From: Acidobacteriota bacterium
Lineage (GTDB): Bacteria > Acidobacteriota > Blastocatellia > RBC074
Reading direction: 5' to 3'
Length of the DNA stretch: 64,000 nucleotides
Assembly (NCBI GenBank): GCA_018268995.1
Contig: JAFDVL010000045.1
Location: forward strand, 1-64,000
Position numbers and translations under genes: made by a program. How positions within the stretch are numbered: position 1 is the first letter of the stretch; every line of letters begins with the position of its first letter. The notes below the pieces were generated by a model, which ran no database searches, had not been told where the DNA came from, and worked only from the letters and a program-made list of their open reading frames with translations. Positions 1 to 9,400 of the stretch are shown piece after piece.

Positions 1-819
1 TGGAACGAACTGGATGTGGATTTTTATTACGGTGCATATACGAAACCGATCAAAGCCAAAAACTCTGAAAGCGACTGGCGCGTGTTTGCAATGCACTACC
101 ACGATGGTCGGCGTGTGCTGAAAACGGATAATCGTTCGCTGGCAGCGCGCACTGCCGATCTGGCCAAAATTCGTGTGACCACAATTGGCGGGCATTACAT
201 CAAAACCGCACAGATGGGATCAGGCAAGGCGGATTTGCTGCTGTGGGGAGCCGGACAATTTGGAGATTGGGGCAACTTATCGCATCGGGCTGGTGCTTTG
301 GCCATCGAAGCGGGGTATCAATTTGGCGGAAAGACGGTCAGCAAATTCAAACCCTGGGTGCGTGCCGGATACTTCCGCAGCACCGGAGATGGCGATCCGA
401 GCGATGGAACTCATCACACATTCTTTCAGGCCTTACCCACGCCCAGAATTTATGCCCGTTTCCCATTTTATAATCTGATGAACAATGAAGACACGTTTGT
501 TCAATTGCGACTTAAGCCTCATGCAAAGATTGGCGTCCGCAGCGATTTTCATTACCTGCGATTGAGCAATCCTAAAGACCTCTGGTTTGTGGGTGGTGGA
601 GTTTTCCAAAAACAAACATTCGGTTTTATCGGACGTCCTGCCAATGGTAACCGGACATTAGGCGCAATGGTTGATATAAGCGTAGACATCACGCTCTCGC
701 CGACGATGGGACTGACTGCCTATTGGGCGGGCGTGCATGGTAGCAATCTCCCTTCCAGCTTATATCCAACGGGGCCGAATGCCCGATTGGCCTATCTGGA
801 ATTTACAAAACGATTCTAA
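1..819 (+). CDS. Alginate-export-type outer-membrane porin, 5' partial
   Basis: The frame is open from base 1, so the N-terminus lies outside the window; about 272 C-terminal residues are present. The visible part is a beta-barrel pattern of short alternating strands with many Tyr/Trp/Phe residues and Gly-rich turns, and it ends in Phe (KRF), the usual C-terminal signal for BAM-dependent insertion. It resembles the alginate-export domain family, outer-membrane channels whose substrates vary widely, so the substrate cannot be read off. A strong terminator follows, which makes it the last gene of its unit. The barrel assignment is firm, the family name moderately so. Confidence 0.7.
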   Translation, partial: WNELDVDFYYGAYTKPIKAKNSESDWRVFAMHYHDGRRVLKTDNRSLAARTADLAKIRVTTIGGHYIKTAQMGSGKADLLLWGAGQFGDWGNLSHRAGALAIEAGYQFGGKTVSKFKPWVRAGYFRSTGDGDPSDGTHHTFFQALPTPRIYARFPFYNLMNNEDTFVQLRLKPHAKIGVRSDFHYLRLSNPKDLWFVGGGVFQKQTFGFIGRPANGNRTLGAMVDISVDITLSPTMGLTAYWAGVHGSNLPSSLYPTGPNARLAYLEFTKRF

Positions 820-842
820 AAAACAGATCCAATGTGCCGCAT

Positions 843-878
843 AAAAAGCCAACGGGAATTTTCGCTTGTTGGCTTTTT
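843..878 (+). terminator. Intrinsic terminator after the porin gene
   Basis: A perfect 11-bp stem (843-853 with 868-878, arms AAAAAGCCAAC and GTTGGCTTTTT) with a 14-nt loop ends in five T residues. It separates the porin gene from the isomerase gene at 937. Confidence 0.85.
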
Positions 879-936
879 GTGTTATTACAAGCGTGATTTT
901 TGAAGAAATTCTGTCGGGAAAAATTATGTACTTTTT

Positions 937-1767
937 ATGCTTAAGCTAGGAATCGTCGCGGACGAGATTAGTCGGAATTTTCGTAAAGCAGTCGCAATGG
1001 GGCTTCAGGCAGGCATTCGCCGCTACGAAATTCGCTTTTTAGAAACAGGCCGCGCGCCGATGTGCGACGCCTCTGAGTTGCGCGAAATCGAGCGCATCCG
1101 AGATGGCGAAGGGCTGGAAATTACGGCGCTGTCGCCAGGACTGTTCAAGTGGACTGATACGCCGGAAAAGTTTCGGCAGGAAATGACAGACGTCTTTCCG
1201 CGTGCCGTCGAACTTGCCACGCGTTGGCAGCTATCCGCCCTGATTATTTTTGGGTTTTGTAAGCCGGGAGCAACTGAAGCAATCGCTGATACAATTCACG
1301 CTGATAACATTCCCAATTGGGTGCGGGAAGCACTTGCCGAAGCTGCTGAAAAGAGTTCGCAAGCCAACCTCCGGCTTTATATCGAACCGGAACCCGTATG
1401 TTATGCCGACAGCGGAGCGTCAACGGTGAAATTGCTGCAAGCTGTGAATTCGCCTGCGCTCGGAATCAACTATGATCCGTGCAACGATGCCTGGATGCTC
1501 CGACGCGATCCACTGGCTGATTTCGCAGCGGTCGCCCCATACATTCGGAACGTTCACATCAAAGATCAACTGGATGCTCCGGTCAGAAGCGGGATGCCCC
1601 AATGGGTGATGATTGGAGAAGGGATGATGAACTGGCACGCGCACCTTGTGGCGCTCAAACAAATCGGTTATGCCGGGCCTGTTTCGCTGGAGCCGCATTT
1701 TCCGCTTACGATTGAAAGCCTGAAACAATATAAGACCAAAGTTATGCAGATGTGGGAAAACCTATGA
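937..1767 (+). CDS. Sugar phosphate isomerase/epimerase-like TIM barrel protein
   Basis: A 276-residue cytoplasmic protein without a signal peptide. It opens with the LGIVADEISR strand and carries acidic and His metal-ligand positions typical of the xylose-isomerase-like TIM barrel (AP endonuclease 2 superfamily): YIEPEP near residue 150, INYDPCN near 180, HIKDQ near 210 and a final SLEPHF strand. Members isomerise or epimerise sugars and inositol derivatives at a divalent metal; the substrate here is unknown. Its stop codon overlaps the start of the next gene (ATGA at 1764-1767), so the two are translationally coupled. No clear Shine-Dalgarno precedes the start; another ATG at 926 is in a different frame. 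Confidence 0.8.
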   Translation: MLKLGIVADEISRNFRKAVAMGLQAGIRRYEIRFLETGRAPMCDASELREIERIRDGEGLEITALSPGLFKWTDTPEKFRQEMTDVFPRAVELATRWQLSALIIFGFCKPGATEAIADTIHADNIPNWVREALAEAAEKSSQANLRLYIEPEPVCYADSGASTVKLLQAVNSPALGINYDPCNDAWMLRRDPLADFAAVAPYIRNVHIKDQLDAPVRSGMPQWVMIGEGMMNWHAHLVALKQIGYAGPVSLEPHFPLTIESLKQYKTKVMQMWENL

Positions 1768-2669
1768 ACAGTCAACTTTCTCGTCGCACCTTCCTTGGCG
1801 CAGCAGGCGCTGCAATGGTGGCGTCCATATTGCCAGCCAATGCCTCGGCTCCGATGCCGATCATAGACATTCATCAACATACGCATTATTCCGGGCGCAG
1901 CGATGAAGACCTGCTCAAGCATCAACGCACGATGGGCATTGCGAAAACTGTTTTGCTGCCTGCGGGATCAAAGTACGGGCTTGAGGCAGATGCGTGGGGC
2001 AATGATACCTGTCTGGCGTTAGTGAAAAAGTATCCGAAAGAATATTACTTCTTCGCAAACGAATTGCCGGACATTGATGAAACACGCTCCGTCATCGAAA
2101 AGTACCTCAAATTAGGCGCGATAGGCATTGGCGAACAGAAGTATTTTGTTGAAGCTGATTCCCGCGCGATTGAATTGATCGCCTCCATTGCCAATGAATA
2201 TAATGTGCCTGTCCTGATGCATTTTCAGCACGGCAAATACAACAAAAACTTTGCGCAATTTCACAAAATCCTCGCCAAATTCCCGAAAGTGAACTTCATT
2301 GGACACGCACAAACCTGGTGGGGAAACATTGATCGGAGCCTGGATCAGGAAGTGCTCTATCCTAAAACGAAAGTCACACCCGGCGGGCTGACAGATCGCT
2401 GGTTAGCGGATTATCCGAATATGTATGGTGACCTTTCCGCCGGGTCTGGCCTGAACGCCATGTTGCGTGATGAAGACCACGCCCGCGAATTTCTCAAGCG
2501 GCATCAGGATAAATTGCTGTATGGCAGCGATTGCAACGATGTTGTCGGGCAAGGCGAAAAATGTAGCGGCTCGCAGCAGATCGCAACCGTTCGCAGGCTC
2601 TTGCCTGACAAAAGGGCACAGGAGAAAATTTTCTATCGCAATGCCCGCCGCGTCCTGAAAATCAAATAA
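1764..2669 (+). CDS. Exported amidohydrolase (Amidohydrolase_2 family)
   Basis: A 301-residue metal-dependent hydrolase. The chosen start at 1764 overlaps the preceding stop as ATGA and puts a twin-arginine signal (SRRTFLGAAGAA) at the very N-terminus; an ATG 12 bases upstream is in frame but less likely. The mature part opens with IIDIHQHTH, the HxH metal-binding strand of amidohydrolases, and later has VLMHFQHGKY, FIGHAQTWW and LLYGSDCND, the His and Asp ligand strands of the PF04909 barrel. The family includes lactonases and decarboxylases. Export through Tat and coupling to a sugar isomerase suggest work on an extracytoplasmic sugar-derived compound, which is inference. Confidence 0.78.
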   Translation: MNSQLSRRTFLGAAGAAMVASILPANASAPMPIIDIHQHTHYSGRSDEDLLKHQRTMGIAKTVLLPAGSKYGLEADAWGNDTCLALVKKYPKEYYFFANELPDIDETRSVIEKYLKLGAIGIGEQKYFVEADSRAIELIASIANEYNVPVLMHFQHGKYNKNFAQFHKILAKFPKVNFIGHAQTWWGNIDRSLDQEVLYPKTKVTPGGLTDRWLADYPNMYGDLSAGSGLNAMLRDEDHAREFLKRHQDKLLYGSDCNDVVGQGEKCSGSQQIATVRRLLPDKRAQEKIFYRNARRVLKIK

Positions 2670-2787
2670 TCTGTGGCAGGCAGGGAGGTTTGGTTTCTGG
2701 TTGATTCCAGTGGTACTCTCTCTTTCAAATACCAAATATTCCAAATGATATTTCGTTGAGGTTGGTTAAGAGGAAGTTTGTCCCGAT

Positions 2788-4155
2788 ATGAAAAAGCTGT
2801 TTGTCTTATTCTCACTTTTATTTTTATTCGTCCCATCAGCAGACGCAAAACAAATGCGTGCCGGACTGGCGAAGGTGATTATCACGCCCGAATACAATAT
2901 CTGGATGGCTGGGTATGCCAATCGCAACAAGCCATCGCTCGGCAAGTTTCAGGATTTATATGCAAAGGCTCTGGCGATTACAGATGACAATGGCAATCGT
3001 ATGGTGCTGGTGACGGCAGATATTTTAGGTTTCACGCGTGAGCTGTCGGAATCAATTGCTGAACGGGCGCAACAACAATACGGATTGCGCCGAGATCAAT
3101 TGATGCTGAATGCTTCGCACACGCACACTGGCCCGGTTATTCGTGGCAATTTGATTGGGGCCTATCAGCTTGATGCTGAGCAGGCAACGCGGATTTATGA
3201 GTATTCCCAATTTTTGCAGGAGCGGGTTCTCTGGGTGATCGGACAAGCCTTAAAAGATATGTCGCTGGCGAAACTATCCCTGGGACACGGCACCGGCACA
3301 TTCGCCATGAATCGTCGGACGAAATCTGCCAACGGTGCCATCAGTATTGGCGTGAATCAAACGGGTGTCGTAGATCAGGATGTGCCTGTGTTGCTGATCG
3401 AAACAAAACGCGAAGCCCTGCGCGGCGTCGTCTTTGGCTATGCTTGTCACAACACAACGCTGACAGGTGAGTTTTATCAACTCAGCGGCGATTACGCGGG
3501 GTTTGCGCAGGCCGAAATCGAAAAGAAACATCCGGGTGCGATTGCCATGTTTGTGATGGGGACGGGGGCTGACATCAATCCGAATCCTCGTAGCACGCTG
3601 GCATTGGCGCAACAGCACGGAGCCTCTTTGGCCGGAGTGGTCGAACAAGTGTTGGAAGGCAAACTGAAAAGCTTTGATGGCGATGTCAAAACCGCGCTGG
3701 ATCGGGTTGCAATTCCATTTGGCACACCACCGACACGCGAAGAATTTCAGCAGCGGCTCAACGACGAGAATGTCTTCAAACGCAAACACGCTGATCGGAT
3801 GCTGGCACGGATGATTCGAGATGGGAAACTGCCGACATCCTATCCATACACGGTGCAGATTTTCCAAATTGGCAATTTCTTCACGCTGGTAGGTTTGGCC
3901 GGAGAGGTTGTCACGGACTATTCCTTACGGCTCAAACGTGAACTCGGCACAGAAGGCTTATGGGTAGCCGGATACACGAATGACGTGATGGCATATATTC
4001 CTTCTGCCCGCATGTTCAGCGAAGGCGGCTATGAAGTCGTAGATTCAATGATCTACTACGATCAGCCTTGTTCGTGGTCGCCTGAACTCGAAGACATCAT
4101 TATCGGCAAAACGATTGAATTAGCCGAAAGCGTTGGTCGCAAAGCGAAACGATAA
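2788..4155 (+). CDS. Neutral/alkaline non-lysosomal ceramidase-like protein
   Basis: A 455-residue secreted protein with a Sec signal peptide (MKKLFVLFSLLFLFVPSADA). The mature N-terminus (AGLAKVIITP) and the motif LNASHTHTGP near residue 110 are hallmarks of the neutral ceramidase N-terminal domain, where the His residues bind zinc. A later FGYACHNTTL strand around residue 215 fits another ligand region. Bacterial members hydrolyse the amide bond of ceramides or related lipoamides. At about 455 residues it matches the many bacterial proteins that hold only the catalytic domain and lack the C-terminal Ig-like domain. An AGAGGAAG box lies 13 bases ahead of the start, and a strong terminator follows the gene. 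Confidence 0.82.
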   Translation: MKKLFVLFSLLFLFVPSADAKQMRAGLAKVIITPEYNIWMAGYANRNKPSLGKFQDLYAKALAITDDNGNRMVLVTADILGFTRELSESIAERAQQQYGLRRDQLMLNASHTHTGPVIRGNLIGAYQLDAEQATRIYEYSQFLQERVLWVIGQALKDMSLAKLSLGHGTGTFAMNRRTKSANGAISIGVNQTGVVDQDVPVLLIETKREALRGVVFGYACHNTTLTGEFYQLSGDYAGFAQAEIEKKHPGAIAMFVMGTGADINPNPRSTLALAQQHGASLAGVVEQVLEGKLKSFDGDVKTALDRVAIPFGTPPTREEFQQRLNDENVFKRKHADRMLARMIRDGKLPTSYPYTVQIFQIGNFFTLVGLAGEVVTDYSLRLKRELGTEGLWVAGYTNDVMAYIPSARMFSEGGYEVVDSMIYYDQPCSWSPELEDIIIGKTIELAESVGRKAKR

Positions 4156-4171
4156 CTGCCAAAACAACTGT

Positions 4172-4225
4172 AAGCCACAGAGAGCGCGGAAAGCACAACT
4201 TTCACGTTCTTCTCTGTGGCTTTTT
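4172..4225 (+). terminator. Intrinsic terminator after the ceramidase-like gene
   Basis: A 12-bp stem (4172-4183 with 4211-4222, arms AAGCCACAGAGA and TCTCTGTGGCTT) ends in a run of T. It lies between convergent genes, so it probably serves both directions. Confidence 0.8.
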
Positions 4226-4239
4226 CAAGTCTTGATTGC

Positions 4240-5301
4240 TTAGCTTGCCCGCCGTAACCCATTTCGCGACGTCCGTCCACTGGCAGAAATTTCCTCCGGC
4301 ACGGCATGGTTCGTGGCCTGCATCTTCTCGATTTTAGCTGACATCCGGCGATCAAGATCAGCGAGCTGATCGGATGTTAGATGATAAATATTGGGTTGTT
4401 GATGATAGATCTTGGCCGCAGTGACAATATCCGATTGCTTGAACCCATACTGAACCGCTTTGGCTAGTAAATCCTCAACCGAGATTTGGGGCGGTACAAT
4501 CTTCAACGGCTCCGAGGTCGGCAACGTTTCGGCTACCGTCAACGGGGCGGGAGTATTGACGGGCAACTTCGATCCGCTCCGTTGCACCAGATGATCCAGG
4601 AAATCTTTAAAGGTCACATTGCCAGTCATCTCAAAGCCCAACTCAAAAGCAGGACTGTTTGATTTTACGATCTGGAAAACACGGACAACCTCACCGTTGC
4701 GTTCCTGCAAAGACACTTCGCACATAATGTCCACGAAGTACTCCAATCCGCTGGCGGTGGAGGGAAGCACGCGCCCCATTTCATTATCTTCTTTGGTCTC
4801 TTTGCCCTTGGCTGGAATTTGATCCACGATCACAACGGATTTCCCCGATTGGCAAAGGCTTCGCAAGACACCCTGTAAAACCATTTGATCGGCGGCAAGT
4901 TCTTCAGCATTTGGTTGTGCCAATGGATCACCCGTCCGCTCACGAACCGCCGCGATCATTTCGCTATGCTTGGCAGAAAAATAACTGGCCCACGAATCCA
5001 GCGCATAGCAACCGTAATTCTGCTCAGCGGCTTCGGGTGAGTTCAAGAGCCAGTCAACGAATTCCGGGACTTCCCCCGGATGTTCGACCTCAAGGCCATC
5101 AAACATCTCGCCTACCCCGTGCAATAAGCGGGTCTTGCGTTCGGTGTCAATAATACAGAGTCGGCCTAACCCTGCATCCGCCAGCGAGGCAGCAAAAAAT
5201 GATTTCCCGACGCCTGCGCCGCCCCGCACAGCCATGACTAATCGCTGTTGACGTGGCCTGCGGCTTAAGGGGTTTATTTTCGGTCGGTTCATGCTTGTCA
5301 T
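4240..5301 (-). CDS. RecA-like P-loop ATPase, phage Sak4-type
   Basis: A 353-residue protein with a Walker A loop (GGAGVGKS, residues 27-34), an acidic strand LCIIDTE, and a Walker B-like strand SVVIVDQI in the middle. The order resembles the AAA/RecA-like ATPases found in phages as single-strand annealing partners (Sak4 group). The last 130 residues look low in complexity and end in Arg-rich sequence. The start at 5301 is preceded by GGAGGAAAGTAGT; a longer frame from 5343 would run through this ribosome binding site. No phage, recombinase or repair genes flank it, so it is an orphan. It is divergent from the GntR gene at 5663. Function in the cell is unknown. Confidence 0.65.
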   Translation of the reverse strand: MTSMNRPKINPLSRRPRQQRLVMAVRGGAGVGKSFFAASLADAGLGRLCIIDTERKTRLLHGVGEMFDGLEVEHPGEVPEFVDWLLNSPEAAEQNYGCYALDSWASYFSAKHSEMIAAVRERTGDPLAQPNAEELAADQMVLQGVLRSLCQSGKSVVIVDQIPAKGKETKEDNEMGRVLPSTASGLEYFVDIMCEVSLQERNGEVVRVFQIVKSNSPAFELGFEMTGNVTFKDFLDHLVQRSGSKLPVNTPAPLTVAETLPTSEPLKIVPPQISVEDLLAKAVQYGFKQSDIVTAAKIYHQQPNIYHLTSDQLADLDRRMSAKIEKMQATNHAVPEEISASGRTSRNGLRRAS

Positions 5302-5545
5302 ACTACTTTCCTCCAAATAACAGTTAAAACTCCCAAGCCACACAAAAGCTCACTAGCACACTTGGGACAAAAATATTGTACTGCGTGAAACAGTGTTTCG
5401 CAAATGAAACGCTACTGCAAAGCTAAAAACATCAAATGCGAGTGGTATTCCAATCTTGGCTTTGTGTTTTGTTGGTGCTATGAAGATCGAAGCTGACCTG
5501 CGGTGCCTGGGGGAATAAAATTCTTTTTGAAATCCTTCCCACTTC
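5302..5545. other. Divergent intergenic region
   Basis: This gap separates the minus-strand ATPase gene from the promoter of the GntR gene. It holds the ATPase ribosome binding site and a 13-bp palindrome GAAACAGTGTTTC at 5387-5399 followed by another GAAAC half-site. No gene is seen; the palindrome is a possible regulator site with no further support. Confidence 0.4.
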
Positions 5546-5574
5546 TTGACAATGTGCAACGAGAAAATTAGTAT
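5546..5574 (+). promoter_or_regulatory. Sigma-70 type promoter of the first GntR gene
   Basis: TTGACA at 5546-5551, a 17-base spacer and TAGTAT at 5569-5574 match the housekeeping consensus at ten of twelve positions with ideal spacing. Transcription would start near 5581, inside the palindrome at 5580-5597, leaving a leader of about 80 bases before the ATG at 5663. Confidence 0.7.
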
Positions 5575-5579
5575 CCTAG

Positions 5580-5597
5580 TAACTAATATATTAGTTA
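5580..5597. promoter_or_regulatory. 18-bp palindromic operator candidate
   Basis: TAACTAATATATTAGTTA is a perfect 18-bp palindrome sitting on the expected transcription start of the GntR gene. A shortened version with the same CTAATATATTA core occurs at the same place relative to the second GntR promoter (25263-25272), which argues for a real regulator site and for autoregulation. The regulator bound is inferred. Confidence 0.6.
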
Positions 5598-5662
5598 TCG
5601 AAATCTTTTGCTGGACAGTAAACAATCGCCTGTCAGAATTCTTAAAGATCAAGTCGCACGTT

Positions 5663-6343
5663 ATGAGCACAACGACAGAATTTGTTATCAATCGAACCAC
5701 GCTGAGCGACCAGATTTATGATTACCTCAGAGGCGAAATCCTGACGGGGCGGTTTGCTCCAGGCATGCGATTGGACCTGGGGGAATTGGTGGGGCGATTG
5801 AAAGTTTCCAAGATGCCTGTCAAGGAAGCGATAGGTCGTCTGGCCGCAGAAGGCTTATTAGACGTTCAGGCACAACGCGGAACGTATATCAGTCGTGTTG
5901 ATCCGCGTGAGCTGGCCGAGACGTTTGAAGTGCGTCGCGCATTGGAGATGCTGGCTGGCGAATTAGCAGCGGCCAATGTGAAGAAGGCCGATCTTGAACG
6001 ACTCAGGAATTTAATTGCAGAAATGGAAAAATCCACCGATGTCAGTCGGCATCTGGAACTAAATTTTGAGTTTCACACGTTGATTGTGGAATTGTCAGAC
6101 AATCGAAAACTGGTGGAAACCTATCATCGCCTGCGGGTGCCGATTCAGGTTGCAGGTATTCATTACCGTTCAGAGACGTGGCAGGAACGGATCACGCAGG
6201 AACAAAAAGAACATAGCGCCATCGTGCGCGCCCTGGAACAAAAAGACGCTGAGGCGGTGTCGCGCGCCATCAGTGCCCATATCAAACGCGGCAGTACATC
6301 TTTGCTGGAAGATGTCGAGCGGTCTGTAACACAAATCCGCTAG
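5663..6343 (+). CDS. GntR-family regulator, FCD domain (copy 1)
   Basis: A 226-residue transcription factor. The N-terminal winged helix (ISDQ-like LSDQIYDYLRGEI, then KMPVKEAIGRL and a RGTYISRV wing) is followed by an all-helical FCD effector domain with the usual Asp/His metal-site pattern (ETFEVRRALE, NFEFHTLIVE, EHSAIVRAL). FCD regulators typically sense sugar acids or other organic acids. The start at 5663 aligns with the paralogue at 25330; a longer frame from 5546 would begin inside the -35 box and is rejected. It stands just upstream of a TonB receptor gene, and is the closest relative in the window of the regulator at 25330. Confidence 0.88.
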   Translation: MSTTTEFVINRTTLSDQIYDYLRGEILTGRFAPGMRLDLGELVGRLKVSKMPVKEAIGRLAAEGLLDVQAQRGTYISRVDPRELAETFEVRRALEMLAGELAAANVKKADLERLRNLIAEMEKSTDVSRHLELNFEFHTLIVELSDNRKLVETYHRLRVPIQVAGIHYRSETWQERITQEQKEHSAIVRALEQKDAEAVSRAISAHIKRGSTSLLEDVERSVTQIR

Positions 6344-6473
6344 ACAAGAACGCATCATTATTTCGGTTAAAAATTCGTGCATGAAGTTCGGGTGCAAATA
6401 GGGTAGCACTTTGGCGAGTCACCCACCCGATTTGCAACCATCGAACTCCATGCTTTCCCTCTGGAGGTTTAAG

Positions 6474-9400
6474 ATGAAGCAGTTTCACCCCGTTTTCCAG
6501 CGGCAGGTTTTAGGTAGCAAACTTATTCTGCTGGTGTCAATGTTATTTCTTGCATCCATCGCTTTTGCGCAACGTGGACGCGGCACCATTCTTGGCAGCG
6601 TAACCGATGCCAGCGGCGCAGTTATTCCTGGCGCGGTTGTAATCATCACCAACACAAACACCAATATTTCAACGACTGCCACAACCAACAATGACGGAAA
6701 TTTTACTGTCCCGAATTTAATGGTTGGCGGTTACTCTGTGTCTACCTCAAAAGAGGGATTCAAAAAAGCCTTGCGCAGCAACCTCACGCTGGAAGTGGAT
6801 CAGCGTGCTGAAATCAACATGGTTCTGGAAACCGGAGCTGTCAGTGAAACTATCGAAGTGACCAGTCAGTCTCCACTTGTAGATACGACGACGGCGACCT
6901 TTGGTAAAGTCATTGAAAATCGGCGTGTGCAGGAATTACCTGTTAATGGTCGCAATGCGCTCTCGCTTGTGCTGCTCGCGCCAGCGGTTCAATCTGGCGT
7001 TGGCCCCACTGCTTCGGGGTTTGCTGATCGCGGCACACAGGTTTCAATGATTCGCATTAATGGCAGTCCGTTTGCGACAAATAACTTAGTGGTTGATGGG
7101 CTGAGTAGCGTCAATGCTTATTTGCCAGATGTGAATATTAATCCGAATGTAGATTCTGTACAGGAATTCAAAGTCCAGACAAACACGATGTCGGCTGAAT
7201 ATGGCTTTACGCTTGGGGGCGTAGTGAATCTTGTGACCAAGTCAGGTACTAATGATTACCACGGTACGTTGTATGAATTTTTCCGCAATAATTATTTAGA
7301 CGCCAATAGTTGGGCAAATAATCGTGCGGCTCGTCCCAAACAACCGCTTCGTTATAACCAATATGGTGGTTCGCTTGGCGGGCCAATTTTGTTCCCGCGC
7401 TTTGGTCAGGGTGGCCCGTCACTTTATCGCGGCAAAGATCGCAGCTTTTTCTTCTATAATTACGAAGGCTATCAATTTATTACCAATGCGTCAGGGTTTT
7501 ACACTTTGCCGACAGAGGCCTTTCGCAATGGTGATTTTTCCAAGTTGGCGGATGCGACTGGCAAGCCGATTATCATTTACGATCCAGCGACGACGCGTGC
7601 CAACCCGAATGGACAAGGCTTTTTGCGTGATCCGTTCCCTGGCAACATCATTCCGGCGAATCGCCTTGATCCGGTCTCGAAAAATTTTCTGAAGTTCTAT
7701 CCATTGCCCAATCGCACGCCGGACAATGCCTTCACGAATCTGAACAACTATTTTGGTGCAGTGGCGAACAAACGCACCCTGAGCAATCACACGTCACGGT
7801 TCGATCATCGCTTCAGCGAAAGCAATAATTTTTCAGTGCGTTATACCTATTACAAGCAGTTCACTGACAATGGTACGGCGAATCTTTTTCCTGACCCGAT
7901 TGTACGACAGCGCACTGACCCATTCCGTGGACATAACGTCGTAGTGACTGATTTACACAACTTCACGACAAATTTGATTCACGAATTTCGCATCGGCGTG
8001 GCGCGGCAAATTTTCGATTTCAAAGTCGCCAGCGCCGGACAAAATCTGCCGCAACAATTGGGGCTGCCAGCGATTGTTCCCCCAGATGTGCTGCCTGCCG
8101 TCAGCAATGGCTTACCGGGGTTCAATACCGGAACCGTAGGCAAACGCGGCGGCTCTGTCTGGCAATTGTTCGATTCGCTAACGTGGTTGCACGGCAATCA
8201 CACCGTAAAATTCGGCACTGAATTGCGATTGACGCAAGCGAACAATCTGCAAAAAAGTTCGCCCTCAGGTTCGTTCGGTTTTGCTACTACGTTGACAGAC
8301 AATGCCGCGCCGATTGCCGGGAATCGCATCAACACTGGAAATTCCTTTGCTACTTTCTTGCTTGGCACGGTCAGCAGTGCTTCAGTCACGACGCATTTAG
8401 GCGAATCGGAAGTCGGCAAGTCTTATGGTTTTTACGTAAATGACGATTGGAAAATTGGCCGCCGTCTCAGTCTGAATTTGGGCTTGCGTTACGATTATCA
8501 ACAACAGCCGTATGAACGGCGTTGCGGCACTTCGATGTTCAATCCCTTTGCGACTAACCCGACGAATGGCTTGAAGGGCGTGACGCAATACGCTTGCATA
8601 GATTACGGTCGCACCTTTTCCCAAGATGACAAAAATGATTTTGCCCCGCGCGTTGGCTTTTCGTGGGATGTCTTTGGCACCCAGAAAACTGTTGTACGCG
8701 GCGGCTACGGCATCTTTATGTCGGCACTGTTTTCTTACTGGAATGCGAATTATGAAAGCACGAATGGCTTTGCCGGAACTTCGACAGCTTACAATCCACC
8801 AAACGGCAACAGTCTGCTGACGGCGTTTCAATTTAAAGATGGTTTTCCCTTCACACCAAATCAGCCACAAGGTGCGAAACTAGGACCAAACCTATTTGCT
8901 ACGTCCAGCACTTCATTCAAAGAGGCAATTTCGCGCACGCCAATGTCGCAGCAATGGAATCTTTCTTTGCAGCAGCAGCTCGGCGGGGGCTTCCTGATTG
9001 AAGTCGCTTATTCAGCCAATCATGGCACTCATTTGCTGTCAGGCAGTTATGATTTGAATCAGGCTGACCCCGCGCTGGTTCGTCAATTTGGACTAGCCGG
9101 ACAATTAACCAATAACGTCGCCAATCCTTTTGCCGGAAAAGTGCCGGGCGCATTTGGCGGGGCAACCATCACACAAGCGCAGGCGCTGCGTCCTTTGCCT
9201 TACGTTGGCGGCATCACCGTGCAAGCGCCGCACGCGGGCAATTCGATTTATCACTCGATGCTGGTGTCGGCTGAAAAGCGTTTCTCGAAGGGCTTCACCC
9301 TGCTCGCGTCTTATACTTTCGCCAAGCTAATCAGTGATTCAATCTTCAATGGATTGAACTTCATCGGCTCAGAAGGCGGCAACGATTTCGGCTATCAAAA

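Noticed and set aside
5546..5662. Longer N-terminus for the first GntR protein
   Set aside because: The extra codons lie on the promoter and palindrome, and the paralogue at 25330 starts at the equivalent of 5663.
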